A stretch of 22,717 bases of DNA from assembly GCA_050485905.1 (NCBI GenBank), contig JBJHCH010000054.1, forward strand, positions 1 through 22,717, in the 5' to 3' direction. Both the position numbers and the translations under genes were made by a program. Positions 7,021-16,133 of the stretch are shown one piece after another (positions within the stretch are counted from its first letter, which is position 1; each line of letters begins with the position of its first letter). The DNA is from JAWLCA01 sp050485905 (lineage in GTDB: Bacteria > Pseudomonadota > Alphaproteobacteria > Rhodobacterales > Rhodobacteraceae). Under the pieces are notes generated by a model. That model was given only the letters and a program-made list of their open reading frames with translations, was not told where the DNA came from and ran no database searches.

Positions 7021-7034
7021 AATTTGATCAAATT
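7021..7034. promoter_or_regulatory. Perfect 14-bp palindrome AATTTGATCAAATT, probable operator
   Basis: The palindrome overlaps the last bases of gntR (stop codon 7033-7035) and sits 2 bases upstream of the candidate -35 box of the aminotransferase gene. It is strikingly AT-rich for this neighbourhood. Regulators of the GntR/FCD class bind short perfect palindromes of this size, so the adjacent GntR protein is the obvious candidate ligand. Its place upstream of the -35 would fit either repression or activation. Confidence 0.55.
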
Positions 7035-7686
7035 ATTGTCCGAGGTCGCCCGCCACCAGCGCCGCGCGCATCTCTGCCACGCCCTGCTCGATATCGGCGC
7101 GGATCGCCGCCGCCAGCGCCGCCGCATCGCCGGCACGCATCGCGGCCAGCGATTCCCGATGTCGGTCGGGCAGGTCACCCGCCCCGTAACGGGCGCAGAC
7201 CACCCGCAGTGACGGGCCGAACCGCAGCCAGAGCGTGCGAACGAGTGCCAGCAGCACCTCGGTCCCCGCCGCCTCGTAGAGCGTGAAGTGGAAGCTGTGG
7301 TTGCCGCGCAGGTAGCCTGCCACGTCGCCCGCCGCGATCGCCGCATCGAGCGCCCTGTCGGCGGCCTCCAGCGCCGCGATCCTTCGGTCGGTCAGCCCGG
7401 CGACGGCACGCCGGGCGATCTCGGGCTCCAGTGCGAGACGGGCAAAGGCGATCTCGTCCAGCGCCTGCTCGGTCAGGCGCGGCAGGCTGACCCGGCGGTT
7501 GCCCTGCGGCTCCAGCGCGCCTTCCGCGGTAAGCCGGCGGATCGCCTCACGCACCGGGGTCATACCGACGCCCAGTTCCGCCACCAGTCCCTGAATCGTG
7601 ACCGCCTGACCGGGCGAAAGATGACCGAACAGGATCATTTCGCTTAGGCGGGCGTAGGTCAGTTCGTGTGCGGGTATCTTGCGCAT
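7033..7686 (-). CDS. GntR-family transcriptional regulator, FCD (FadR) subfamily
   Basis: The 217 residues comprise an N-terminal winged helix (about 5-70; LVAELGVGMTPVREAIRRLTAEGAL is the typical recognition helix region) and an all-helical FCD effector domain (about 75-205). FCD domains usually bind a metal through a D-x-x-F-H motif and further histidines. Here the first position is Asn (N129 in NHSFH), with H133 and H176 (DRHRESL) kept, so the metal site may be altered. The gene lies directly upstream of the class III aminotransferase on the same strand and probably controls it in response to an amine or its organic-acid product. A possible self-regulatory inverted repeat, TGGTC/GACCA, lies at 7697-7711. 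Confidence 0.9.
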   Translation of the reverse strand: MRKIPAHELTYARLSEMILFGHLSPGQAVTIQGLVAELGVGMTPVREAIRRLTAEGALEPQGNRRVSLPRLTEQALDEIAFARLALEPEIARRAVAGLTDRRIAALEAADRALDAAIAAGDVAGYLRGNHSFHFTLYEAAGTEVLLALVRTLWLRFGPSLRVVCARYGAGDLPDRHRESLAAMRAGDAAALAAAIRADIEQGVAEMRAALVAGDLGQ

Positions 7687-7696
7687 CTGTACCTGC

Positions 7697-7711
7697 TGGT
7701 CGGGCGGACCA
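7697..7711. promoter_or_regulatory. Inverted repeat before gntR, possible autoregulatory site
   Basis: TGGTC (7697-7701) and GACCA (7707-7711) are separated by 5 bases and lie 10 bases upstream of the gntR start, next to its weak ribosome binding site. The outer bases resemble the TGGT/ACCA half-sites known for some FCD regulators, but the spacing is wider and the sequence differs from the palindrome at 7021-7034. The two cannot both be optimal sites for one protein. Confidence 0.3.
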
Positions 7712-7808
7712 AACCGCTAGCCGATCCGCGCTGATCCGTCCAGCCGCGCGCCCGCAATCGCCCGCCCCCCCTTGTTCCCGCGCGAAGGGCAACCCATCAT
7801 TGCAGTCC

Positions 7809-8585
7809 ATGAACGACCCATTCCGCGACCCAGGCCGTTTCTCCTCGCACGATCACGAACTGATCGTGGCCACTTACAATGTGCAAAAGGGGCTGGGGCT
7901 GGACATGCGCCGCGATCCGGCACGCACAGCCCGTGTGATTGGCGAACTGGGAGCCGACATTGTCGCCCTGCAAGAGGCAGATCGGCGCTTCGGCGATCGC
8001 GCCGGGGTGCTGGATTTGGATGCGCTACGCGAGATCACCGGGCTTCAGCCGGTGCCAATGGCGAGTCGGTCGGGACGCCTTGCACATGGCTGGCATGGCA
8101 ATCTGGTGCTGATCCGCGAGGCGGAGGTCGAGGATGTGCGGCCTATCACGCTGCCGGGGCTAGAGCCGCGCGGCGCGATTCAGGTGGATCTGCGGATAGG
8201 TTCGACCCCGCTGCGTATCGTGGCCGCGCATCTTGGGCTGTTGCGCGGATCCCGCCTGATCCAAGCCCGCGCGCTCGCCGAGGCGCATGGACGCGGCGAC
8301 GGCCGGCCGACCGTGCTACTGGGCGACCTCAATGAATGGCGGATAGGTCGACGCTCGTCGCTGTTGCCGCTGACCCGCGCAATGGGTGGCCATGCCGCCC
8401 CGGGCGCACCGAGTTTCCCAGCGCGGATGCCCGTGCTCCCCCTCGACCGGGTGCTGACTTGCACCGCCGCCGAGGTGCTGGAGATTGCACCGCATGACAG
8501 CCCGCTGGCGCGCATCGCCTCGGATCACCTGCCGGTCAAGGCCCGGCTTCGTCTGCCCCGTCATCCGGTGGAGCGCCGCGAATGA
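7809..8585 (+). CDS. Endonuclease/exonuclease/phosphatase (EEP) family protein
   Basis: The 258-residue product has the EEP fold of Mg-dependent phosphodiesterases (exonuclease III, sphingomyelinases, inositol phosphatases). The catalytic set is visible: N24 (TYNVQKG), E56 (ALQEAD), H141 (AAHLGLL), D173 and N175 (LLGDLNEW), D213 (PLDRVL) and D239-H240 (SDHLPV). No signal peptide is seen. Its stop overlaps the start of the cardiolipin-synthase-like gene by ATGA, so the two are translationally coupled. E. coli has a comparable pair, an EEP gene (ybhP) next to clsB, which suggests a role near phospholipid metabolism rather than DNA repair. The start is uncertain: ATG 7809 has no good ribosome binding site, whereas the in-frame TTG at 7800 has AAGGG about 10 bases upstream. 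Confidence 0.85.
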   Translation: MNDPFRDPGRFSSHDHELIVATYNVQKGLGLDMRRDPARTARVIGELGADIVALQEADRRFGDRAGVLDLDALREITGLQPVPMASRSGRLAHGWHGNLVLIREAEVEDVRPITLPGLEPRGAIQVDLRIGSTPLRIVAAHLGLLRGSRLIQARALAEAHGRGDGRPTVLLGDLNEWRIGRRSSLLPLTRAMGGHAAPGAPSFPARMPVLPLDRVLTCTAAEVLEIAPHDSPLARIASDHLPVKARLRLPRHPVERRE

Positions 8586-10132
8586 TCTGGCTGCAGTGGC
8601 TGGCCATTGCAGTAGTTCTGTTCATCGCCGCGTCGGTCGCCGCGCTGTGGTCCTATGGCCGTTTCGCCCGAAAGGCTCGGGGCGCTCCCTCAACCGCGAT
8701 TTCTCCGGGTGACTCTGCGCCGCTCGACCTCGCCATCGGGCCGCTGGAGGCTGCCAACACGGGCAAGACCGGCGCTGCGCTGGTGATCGACAACCGCGCA
8801 GCCTTTGTCGACAGGCTGCACACGATCCGCGCGGCGCAGCGCAGTCTGGACATGCTCTACTACATCTGGCGCGACGACCTGACCGGGCGGCTTCTGGTCC
8901 ACGAGCTACTGCAGGCGGCGGATCGTGGCGTGCGGGTGCGGGTGCTGCTGGACGATGTGAACACGCTGGGCTTTGATCCCAGCTACCTTGGGCTGAACGG
9001 CCATCCGGGGATCGAGGTCCGACTTTTCAACCCGGTGACGACCCGACGCAATGCGGTGCGGCGCGGTCTTGCGCTGTTGCTGGCATTGGTTCGCTACAAT
9101 CGGCGCATGCACTGCAAGGCCTGGATCGCCGACGGACGGCTGGCAATCATCGGCGGGCGCAACATCGGCGATGTCTACTTCGACGCGACCCGCAGCCGGC
9201 GCCGCCGCAACTGCCGCGACGCCGACCTGCTGCTCTCAGGCCCCGTCGTGGCCGAGGCCGCACGCACCTTCGACAGCTACTGGAACAGCGATCAGTCGCT
9301 GCCAATCGCGGCACTCTGGGCGGACTACAAGGCGGATCTGCCGCGCTATCGCGCACGGCTGGAGGGTCTGTCGCGCACCGAAGAAGCGCGCACCTATCTG
9401 CATGGTCTCGACGGCATTGCGCAAACGGCAGAGGATGCGGCCGACCGGCTTTTACAGCGGCCCTTTCTCTGGTCGGCGGGTGCTCGGCTGGTCGCCGATC
9501 CGCCTGAGAAGGCCATCGGCAGCAGCCGTGATGCATGGATTCCGGCGGCTCTTCAGCCGATGCTGGCTCAGGCAGAAAAACACGTCGCACTGATCTCGCC
9601 CTATCTGGTGCCGGGGCGGGAAGGGATGGCGGTTCTGGCAGGCCTGGCGGCTAGGGGTGTGCAGGTTTCGGTGCTGACCAACGCGCTTTCGGCAACGAAC
9701 CACATTCTGGTCCACGGCGCCTATCGGCGCTATCGCCGAGGCATGTTGGCCGCCGGCATGACGGTGCACGAATTCGCTCCACCGCCAGTGCGCCCCGGCC
9801 CCCGCACAAGGGGCGAGATGCTGCATGCGAAAACCTTCATAGTCGATGCTCGGCTTGGTTTTGTAGGGTCGTTCAACTTTGACCTGCGTTCACTCTATCT
9901 GAATACCGAGATGGGCGTGATCGTCGATCACCCCGAACTGATCGCCGGGCTTCAGGCGGAATTCTCCCGCGCCACCGCCCCGGCCGAGGCTTGGGAGCTT
10001 TCGCTCGATCCTGCCGGGCGGCTGGGATGGCGGCGCGGCGTCGCGACGGCAGCGCGCGACCCCGATGCCACCGCGTGGCGGCGCGGGTTGACTTGGGTCA
10101 TCGGCCACCTGCCGATCCATCGCTGGCTTTAA
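8582..10132 (+). CDS. Cardiolipin synthase-like phospholipase D family protein (ClsC-type)
   Basis: The 516 residues contain an N-terminal membrane segment (about 5-23) and two phospholipase D domains. Each has a complete HKD motif: H177, K179, D184 in HCKAWIADGRLAIIGGRNIG and H415, K417, D422 in HAKTFIVDARLGFVGSFNFD. Family members join two phospholipids, or phosphatidylglycerol with phosphatidylethanolamine as for E. coli ClsC, to make cardiolipin at the inner membrane. The segment YYIWRDDLTGRLL (93-105) and the overall length resemble ClsC more than ClsA or ClsB. It overlaps the EEP gene by 4 bases and is followed 75 bases later by ugd. A secreted or other phospholipase is possible, but paired HKD motifs and the membrane anchor favour a synthase. 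Confidence 0.87.
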   Translation: MIWLQWLAIAVVLFIAASVAALWSYGRFARKARGAPSTAISPGDSAPLDLAIGPLEAANTGKTGAALVIDNRAAFVDRLHTIRAAQRSLDMLYYIWRDDLTGRLLVHELLQAADRGVRVRVLLDDVNTLGFDPSYLGLNGHPGIEVRLFNPVTTRRNAVRRGLALLLALVRYNRRMHCKAWIADGRLAIIGGRNIGDVYFDATRSRRRRNCRDADLLLSGPVVAEAARTFDSYWNSDQSLPIAALWADYKADLPRYRARLEGLSRTEEARTYLHGLDGIAQTAEDAADRLLQRPFLWSAGARLVADPPEKAIGSSRDAWIPAALQPMLAQAEKHVALISPYLVPGREGMAVLAGLAARGVQVSVLTNALSATNHILVHGAYRRYRRGMLAAGMTVHEFAPPPVRPGPRTRGEMLHAKTFIVDARLGFVGSFNFDLRSLYLNTEMGVIVDHPELIAGLQAEFSRATAPAEAWELSLDPAGRLGWRRGVATAARDPDATAWRRGLTWVIGHLPIHRWL

Positions 10133-10207
10133 CCCTTCGACAATCAAACCGTTGACCATGCCGGCACCGCGGGGCATCAGCAGGGCGGTCGGAAGCGGAG
10201 ATGTTGA

Positions 10208-11509
10208 ATGAAACTTGCAATGATCGGAACGGGCTATGTCGGGCTCGTCTCGGGCGTATGCTTTTCGGATTTCGGCCATGATGTGGTCTGTGTTGATACA
10301 AACGCGGACAAGATCGCCCGGCTGGAGCGTGGCGAGGTGCCGATCTACGAACCGGGACTGGACGAGGTGATGGCGCGGAACGTGGCCGCTGGGCGGCTGT
10401 CGTTCACGACCGATCTGGCTACCGCGGTTGCCGGCGCCGATGCGATCTTCATCGCAGTCGGCACACCGACCCGCCGCGGCGACGGGCATGCCGACCTGAC
10501 CTATGTCATGGCCGCTGCCGAGGAGATTGCACGGGCGCTGACCGGCTATGCTGTCGTCGTCACGAAATCCACCGTGCCGGTTGGCACCAACCGCAAGGTG
10601 GCCGAGACGATCCGCGCCGCCAGTCCGGAGGCAGAGTTCGACGTTGCCTCGAACCCCGAGTTTTTGCGGGAAGGTGCCGCCATCGACGATTTCATGCGCC
10701 CCGACCGGGTAGTGGTCGGCATCGAAAACGACCGGGCGAAGAACTTGATGGGAGACATCTACCGTCCCCTGTTCCTGCGCGATTTCCCGATCGTCTTCAC
10801 CGACCTCGAATCGGCCGAGATGATCAAATATGCCGCCAACGCCTTCCTGGCCACGAAGATCAGCTTCATCAACGAGATCGCGGGCCTGTGCGAGCGTGTC
10901 GGCGCCGATGTGAAGGCGGTGGCAAAGGGCATGGGCCTCGACGGGCGGATCGGCAACAAGTTCCTGCACGCCGGACCGGGCTACGGCGGGTCATGCTTTC
11001 CCAAAGATACGCGCGCGCTGGCGCGGATCGGGCAGGAACACGGGCTGCCGATGCGGATAACCGAAACGGTGATCGAGGTGAATGAAGGTGCGAAGCGGCG
11101 GATGATCGAGAAGATCACCGACCTCTGCGGCGGGTCTGTCAATGGCAAGGCAATCGCCGTGCTGGGCGTAACCTTCAAGCCCAATACCGACGACATGCGC
11201 GAGGCGCCCAGTCTGACTATCGTGCCGGCGCTGCGCGGGGCGGGGGCAGAGATTCGTGTCGTCGATCCCCAGGGCCGGCGCGAAGGCGAGGCGATGTTGC
11301 CCGGCGTGATCTGGCACGATGACGCCTATGCCGCAACGGTCGATGCCGACGCGGTGGTGATCCTGACCGAGTGGAACGAGTTTCGCGCGCTCGACCTGAA
11401 ACGACTTGCGGGGAATCGCCGCCCTGTGATGGCGGATCTGCGCAACATCTACGACCGTGACGATGTTCTGGCGGCGGGGTTCGCCGACTACGCCGCAGTC
11501 GGGCGCTAG
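10208..11509 (+). CDS. ugd: UDP-glucose 6-dehydrogenase
   Basis: The enzyme oxidises UDP-glucose twice with NAD to UDP-glucuronate, a precursor for acidic polysaccharides, lipid A modification and glucuronosyl lipids. The 433 residues follow the usual three-part layout: NAD domain with GTGYVG (7-12) and D30 at the end of the second strand; a central helix; and the UDP-binding domain. Active-site residues are recognisable: E151 (NPEFLREG), K207 and N211 (EMIKYAANAF), the nucleophile C263 and D267 in GYGGSCFPKDT. GVTFKPNTDDMREAPS is the C-terminal family signature. GGAG lies 8 bases before the ATG. It is downstream of the cardiolipin-synthase-like gene on the same strand and converges on gltB, 85 bp away. 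GDP-mannose dehydrogenase is a relative but less likely. Confidence 0.95.
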   Translation: MKLAMIGTGYVGLVSGVCFSDFGHDVVCVDTNADKIARLERGEVPIYEPGLDEVMARNVAAGRLSFTTDLATAVAGADAIFIAVGTPTRRGDGHADLTYVMAAAEEIARALTGYAVVVTKSTVPVGTNRKVAETIRAASPEAEFDVASNPEFLREGAAIDDFMRPDRVVVGIENDRAKNLMGDIYRPLFLRDFPIVFTDLESAEMIKYAANAFLATKISFINEIAGLCERVGADVKAVAKGMGLDGRIGNKFLHAGPGYGGSCFPKDTRALARIGQEHGLPMRITETVIEVNEGAKRRMIEKITDLCGGSVNGKAIAVLGVTFKPNTDDMREAPSLTIVPALRGAGAEIRVVDPQGRREGEAMLPGVIWHDDAYAATVDADAVVILTEWNEFRALDLKRLAGNRRPVMADLRNIYDRDDVLAAGFADYAAVGR

Positions 11510-11594
11510 GCTATCGGCGCAGGCACGGCCCGGGCATTGCGCCCGCAGCCGGCCTGTTCCGGGCGCGCACATCCGCACGCGCTCTGCAGCCCCA

Positions 11595-14500
11595 TCATTC
11601 CGCCGGCATAGCCTCTGCACCAAGGCTTAGCGGATGGGCCAGATGCGGCAGCATCTCTTTGGAACAGACTTGCACGAAGCGCGGAAGCTCGGCCTCCCAG
11701 TGCTGCAGGATCGCGGCGGCCTTGCGGCTGCCGGTTTCGGCCATGTGCCGCTCGATCAGGCCGCGCAGTTCCTGCTCCCAGTGGTCCACGGTCACCGGGC
11801 AGGTCACCAGAGTATCCATGTTCATCAGTCCCTGCGCCGTGCCCTCCGGATCGTAGACATATGCCATACCGCCAGTCATGCCTGCACCGAAGTTGGTGCC
11901 GATGGACCCAAGGATCACCGCGACCCCGCCCGTCATGTACTCACATCCGTTGGAACCACAGCCCTCGATCACGACCTTCGCGCCGGAATTGCGCACGGCG
12001 AATCTTTCGCCCGCCCGACCCGCCGCGAAAAGGTATCCATCGGTAGCGCCGTAGAGCACCGTGTTGCCGATGATCGTGTTATCTGCTGCCTCAAGCGGAG
12101 ATGACATAGGTGCACGCACCACGATCACGCCGCCTGACAGCCCCTTGCCGACATAGTCATTCGCCTCTCCCGAGACCTCGATCTTCAGCCCCGGCGCAGC
12201 AAAGGCGCCAAGGCTCTGCCCCGCGCTGCCGGTCAGCTTCACCGTCAGGTGGTCGGGCTGCAACGTGTTGCGCATCCCGAATCGGCGCACGATATGGCTG
12301 CTTGCTCGCGTACCGATGGTGCGGTGGGTGTTCCTCACCGCATAGCTGAGCTGCATCTTCTCGCCATCCTCGAAGAAGCGCGCTGCATCGGCCACGATCT
12401 CGGCGTCCAGCGTGTCGGGAACGGCGTTGCGCGGCTTCGACCGGTCGTAGGTGATCCGCTGAGCGCCATCGACGGTGATCAAGAGCGGGTTCAGATCCAG
12501 ATCGTCCAGATGCGCCGACCCGCGGCTGACTTGCGTCAGCAGATCGGCGCGCCCGATGATCTCGTCGATGGACCGCGCGCCGATGCTGGCCAGGATCTCG
12601 CGCACCTCCTGCGCATAGAAGGTGATGAGGTTCACCACCTTGTCGGCCGTGCCGGTGAACTTTGCCCGAAGGCGTTCGTCCTGGGTGCAGACCCCCACCG
12701 GGCAGGTGTTCGACTGGCACTGCCGGACCATGATGCAGCCCATGGCGATGAGCGCGGCGGTGCCGATACCGTATTCCTCGGCCCCCATCAGCGCGGCGAT
12801 GACGATATCGCGCCCCGTACGCAGCCCGCCGTCGGTGCGCAGGGTGATGCGTTCGCGCAGGTTGTTCATCGACAGCACCTGATGCGCCTCGGTCAGGCCC
12901 ATCTCCCACGGCAGCCCGGCATATTTGATGCTGGTCGCAGGACTCGCACCCGTGCCGCCGTTGTGGCCCGAGATCAGGATCACGTCAGCCTTGGCCTTGG
13001 CCACGCCAGCCGCGATGGTGCCGACGCCGGACTGGCTGACCAGCTTCACCGTGACCTTGGCGCGCGGGTTGATCTGCTTCAGGTCGTAGATCAGTTGCGC
13101 CAGATCCTCGATCGAATAGATGTCGTGATGCGGCGGCGGACTGATAAGCGTGACGCCGGGCGTGGAATGGCGCAGCTTGGCGATCAGTTTCGTCACCTTC
13201 ATGCCTGGCAGCTGGCCGCCCTCTCCCGGCTTCGCACCCTGGGCGATCTTGATCTCCAGTTCCTCGCAGGCGTTCAGGTATTCTGCGGTCACGCCGAAGC
13301 GGCCAGAGGCCACCTGCTTGATCTTGGCGCTGGGATTGTCGCCGTTCGGTTCGGGGTTGAAATGCGCGGGATCCTCGCCGCCCTCGCCGGAATCCGACTT
13401 GGCGCCGATCCGGTTCATGGCAATATTCAGGGTCTTGTGCGCCTCGGGCGACAGCGCGCCAAGCGACATGCCAGGCGTCACGAACCGTTTGCGGATCGCG
13501 GTGATGCTCTCCACCTCCTCGATCTGCAGGGGCTTGCCCAGGGGCTTGATGTCCAGCAGGTCGCGCAGGTGGATCGGCGGGTTGGCGCGCAGGGCCGCGG
13601 AATACTGCTTCCAAAGGTCGTGGCTTGCCCGATCGCAGGCCGCCTGCAGCAGGTGCATCGTCTGTGCTTCCCAGGCGTGTTTCTCGCCCGACCGGCGCGC
13701 CTTGTAGAAGCCGCCGATGGGCAGGATGTCGGCGCCGCCCTTCCAGCCGCGGGCGTGAACCTCAGCCACCTTCTGCTGGATGCCGGCGACGCCGATGCCG
13801 GATATCCGGCTGGCCATGCCGGGGAAATATTCCGCGCACATCGCACGGCTCAGCCCCACCGCCTCGAAGTTCAGCCCGCCGCGATAGGAAGACAGGACCG
13901 AAATGCCCATCTTTGACATGATCTTCAGCAGGCCCGCATCGATCGCATCGCGGTAGCGGCGCATCGCGTCGGTCAGGTGGCCCTCGATCAGCCCACGCTC
14001 GACCCGGTCGGCGATGCTGTCCTGCGCCAGATAGGCGTTCACGGTCGTCGCCCCGCAGCCGATCAGCACGGCAAAGTAATGCGGGTCGATGCATTCGGCC
14101 GACCGCACGTTGACGCTGCAGAAGGTCCTGAGCCCCTTGCGCGTCAGCCAGGAATGCACCGCGCTGGTGGCCAGGATCATCGGCATCGCCACCTTGTCGG
14201 CGCCCTGATGCTGGTCGGTCAGTACGATGTGGCCCGCGCCGGATCGCACCGCATCCTCGGCCTCGGCGCGGATCCGCTCCAGACCCTGCCGCAGGGCGTC
14301 GCCATCGGCGCCGGCGGCAAAGGTGCAGTCGATCATCGCCACCGAGCCATCGAACCGGCGCACCATCTCGTCGAACTCGGCATTGGCAATGAACGGGCTT
14401 TCCAGCACCAGGATCTCGGTCTGGCTGCTGTCCTCGTCCAGCACGTTCTTCAGGTTGCCGAACCGGGTCTTCAGGCTCATCACCCTGCTTTCGCGCAGAC

Positions 14501-16133
14501 TGTCGATTGGCGGGTTCGTCACCTGGCTGAAGTTCTGGCGGAAATAGTGGCTCAGCGGCCGGTACTGCCGCGACAGGACCGCCGGCGGGGTGTCGTCTCC
14601 CATCGAGGCGACGGCTTCCTTGCCGTCCTCGGCCATGGGGGCGAGGATCTGCTCCAACTCCTCCATCGTGTAGCCGGCCGCGATCTGGCGGCGGCGCAGG
14701 TCGGCGCCCGAGAACAGCGACGACTCCGGGATGTCACGCATGATCGCGTTCAGGTCGGTGACCTTCTCGATCCACTCCCCGAAGGGTTGGGCGGCAGACA
14801 GCATGTCCTTCAGCGGCGCATCGTGAAACAGCTTCCGCGTCTTCATGTCCACGGCGATCATCTGGCCAGGACCAAGAGCACCCTTCTCGCGCACAGTCGT
14901 CTCGTCCACCGGCACCATTCCGGCCTCCGAACCTGCGATCAGTAGCCCGTCGCCGGTGACGACATAGCGCATCGGCCGCAAGCCGTTGCGGTCCAGACCC
15001 GCACAGACCCAGCGGCCATCGGTCATGGCCAGCGCGGCGGGGCCGTCCCACGGCTCCATCACCGCGTTGCAATAGGCGTACATGTCGGCCCAGGCCTGCG
15101 GCATCTCGGCCAGCGACTTCGACCAAGCCTCGGGCACCAGCATGGTCTTTGCCATCGGCGCATTGCGCCCGGCGCGCACCATGACCTCGAATACGGCATC
15201 CAGTGCGCCGGAGTCAGACGCCCCCGCCGGAATGATCGGCTTTATGTCCTCGGCCATGTCACCAAAGGCGTTATGCGCCATCCGGATCTCGTGGCTTTTC
15301 ATCCAGTTGACGTTGCCTTTCAGCGTGTTGATTTCGCCGTTGTGCGCCAGCATCCGGAACGGCTGCGCCAGCCACCACTGCGGAAAGGTGTTCGTTGAAT
15401 ACCTCTGGTGATAGATCGCAAAGGCGCTTTCGAAGCGTTCGTCCATTAGGTCGGGGTAGAAGACCGCCACCTGCTCCGCCAGCATCATGCCCTTGTAGAT
15501 CACGCTGCGGCACGACAGGCTGCAAAGATAAAGGCCGGGGATATTTGCGGCCTGCGCTGCCTTCTCGATCCGGCGGCGGATGACGTATAGTTCGCGCTCG
15601 AAATCCTCTTCATCCAGTCCCTTGCCGTCGCGGATCAGAATCTGCTCGATCTCGGGCCGGGTCGCATTTGCCTTCTCGCCCAGGCACTTCGTGTCCACCG
15701 GAACGTGACGCCAACCATAGATCTGGTGCCCCATGCGCAAAACTTCGCTTTCGACGATGGTTCGGCAGCGTTCCTGCGCACCGAAGTCGGTGCGCGGCAG
15801 GAACACCTGCCCGACCGCGATCCGCCGGTCCATGTCCGGTTCATGCCCCGTGCGGCGGATCTGATCGTAGAAGAACTTCACCGGTATCTGGACATGGATC
15901 CCCGCACCGTCACCGGTCTTGCCGTCAGCATCAACCGCGCCGCGGTGCCAGACCGCCCTGAGCGCCTCGATACCATTCTGCACCACCTTTCGGCTTGGTG
16001 TGCCGTCGATCGCAACGACAAGGCCCACCCCACAGGACGAGCGTTCGTCTTCATCGCGATAGAGGCCATTCTCAGCCAGCCACTTGCGCTTGGCCTCTTC
16101 AGCGGCAACCCAGGATGCGTCGAATTTCGTCAT
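11595..16133 (-). CDS. gltB: Glutamate synthase (NADPH) large subunit
   Basis: GltB takes ammonia from glutamine, channels it internally and adds it to 2-oxoglutarate to give two glutamates, using electrons from GltD. The 1512 residues match the family. The start at 16133 (MTKFDASW) has GGGAGAGGCGAC before it. A 33-residue propeptide precedes C34 (SSCGVG), which becomes the N-terminal nucleophile of the class II glutaminase domain (34 to about 430). A central domain, the FMN barrel (about 820-1190; GEGGEDPAHFNPE is a signature) and the C-terminal GXGXG beta-helix (about 1270-1460) follow. The [3Fe-4S] cysteines are C1133, C1139 and C1144 with the standard x5 and x4 spacing. Its ATG overlaps the stop of the GFA gene (ATGA), so translation is coupled to it. 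Confidence 0.97.
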   Translation of the reverse strand: MTKFDASWVAAEEAKRKWLAENGLYRDEDERSSCGVGLVVAIDGTPSRKVVQNGIEALRAVWHRGAVDADGKTGDGAGIHVQIPVKFFYDQIRRTGHEPDMDRRIAVGQVFLPRTDFGAQERCRTIVESEVLRMGHQIYGWRHVPVDTKCLGEKANATRPEIEQILIRDGKGLDEEDFERELYVIRRRIEKAAQAANIPGLYLCSLSCRSVIYKGMMLAEQVAVFYPDLMDERFESAFAIYHQRYSTNTFPQWWLAQPFRMLAHNGEINTLKGNVNWMKSHEIRMAHNAFGDMAEDIKPIIPAGASDSGALDAVFEVMVRAGRNAPMAKTMLVPEAWSKSLAEMPQAWADMYAYCNAVMEPWDGPAALAMTDGRWVCAGLDRNGLRPMRYVVTGDGLLIAGSEAGMVPVDETTVREKGALGPGQMIAVDMKTRKLFHDAPLKDMLSAAQPFGEWIEKVTDLNAIMRDIPESSLFSGADLRRRQIAAGYTMEELEQILAPMAEDGKEAVASMGDDTPPAVLSRQYRPLSHYFRQNFSQVTNPPIDSLRESRVMSLKTRFGNLKNVLDEDSSQTEILVLESPFIANAEFDEMVRRFDGSVAMIDCTFAAGADGDALRQGLERIRAEAEDAVRSGAGHIVLTDQHQGADKVAMPMILATSAVHSWLTRKGLRTFCSVNVRSAECIDPHYFAVLIGCGATTVNAYLAQDSIADRVERGLIEGHLTDAMRRYRDAIDAGLLKIMSKMGISVLSSYRGGLNFEAVGLSRAMCAEYFPGMASRISGIGVAGIQQKVAEVHARGWKGGADILPIGGFYKARRSGEKHAWEAQTMHLLQAACDRASHDLWKQYSAALRANPPIHLRDLLDIKPLGKPLQIEEVESITAIRKRFVTPGMSLGALSPEAHKTLNIAMNRIGAKSDSGEGGEDPAHFNPEPNGDNPSAKIKQVASGRFGVTAEYLNACEELEIKIAQGAKPGEGGQLPGMKVTKLIAKLRHSTPGVTLISPPPHHDIYSIEDLAQLIYDLKQINPRAKVTVKLVSQSGVGTIAAGVAKAKADVILISGHNGGTGASPATSIKYAGLPWEMGLTEAHQVLSMNNLRERITLRTDGGLRTGRDIVIAALMGAEEYGIGTAALIAMGCIMVRQCQSNTCPVGVCTQDERLRAKFTGTADKVVNLITFYAQEVREILASIGARSIDEIIGRADLLTQVSRGSAHLDDLDLNPLLITVDGAQRITYDRSKPRNAVPDTLDAEIVADAARFFEDGEKMQLSYAVRNTHRTIGTRASSHIVRRFGMRNTLQPDHLTVKLTGSAGQSLGAFAAPGLKIEVSGEANDYVGKGLSGGVIVVRAPMSSPLEAADNTIIGNTVLYGATDGYLFAAGRAGERFAVRNSGAKVVIEGCGSNGCEYMTGGVAVILGSIGTNFGAGMTGGMAYVYDPEGTAQGLMNMDTLVTCPVTVDHWEQELRGLIERHMAETGSRKAAAILQHWEAELPRFVQVCSKEMLPHLAHPLSLGAEAMPAE

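Noticed and set aside
11531..11545. CGGGC/GCCCG hairpin between ugd and gltB as a bidirectional terminator
   Set aside because: The stem is only 5 bp with no T-run on either side, and similar short stems arise often by chance at this GC content.
12249..13916. A 555-codon open frame on the plus strand opposite gltB
   Set aside because: It is antisense to a certain gltB gene, its peptide is rich in Arg, Gly, His and Asp without domain character, and such long antisense frames are expected in GC-rich DNA.
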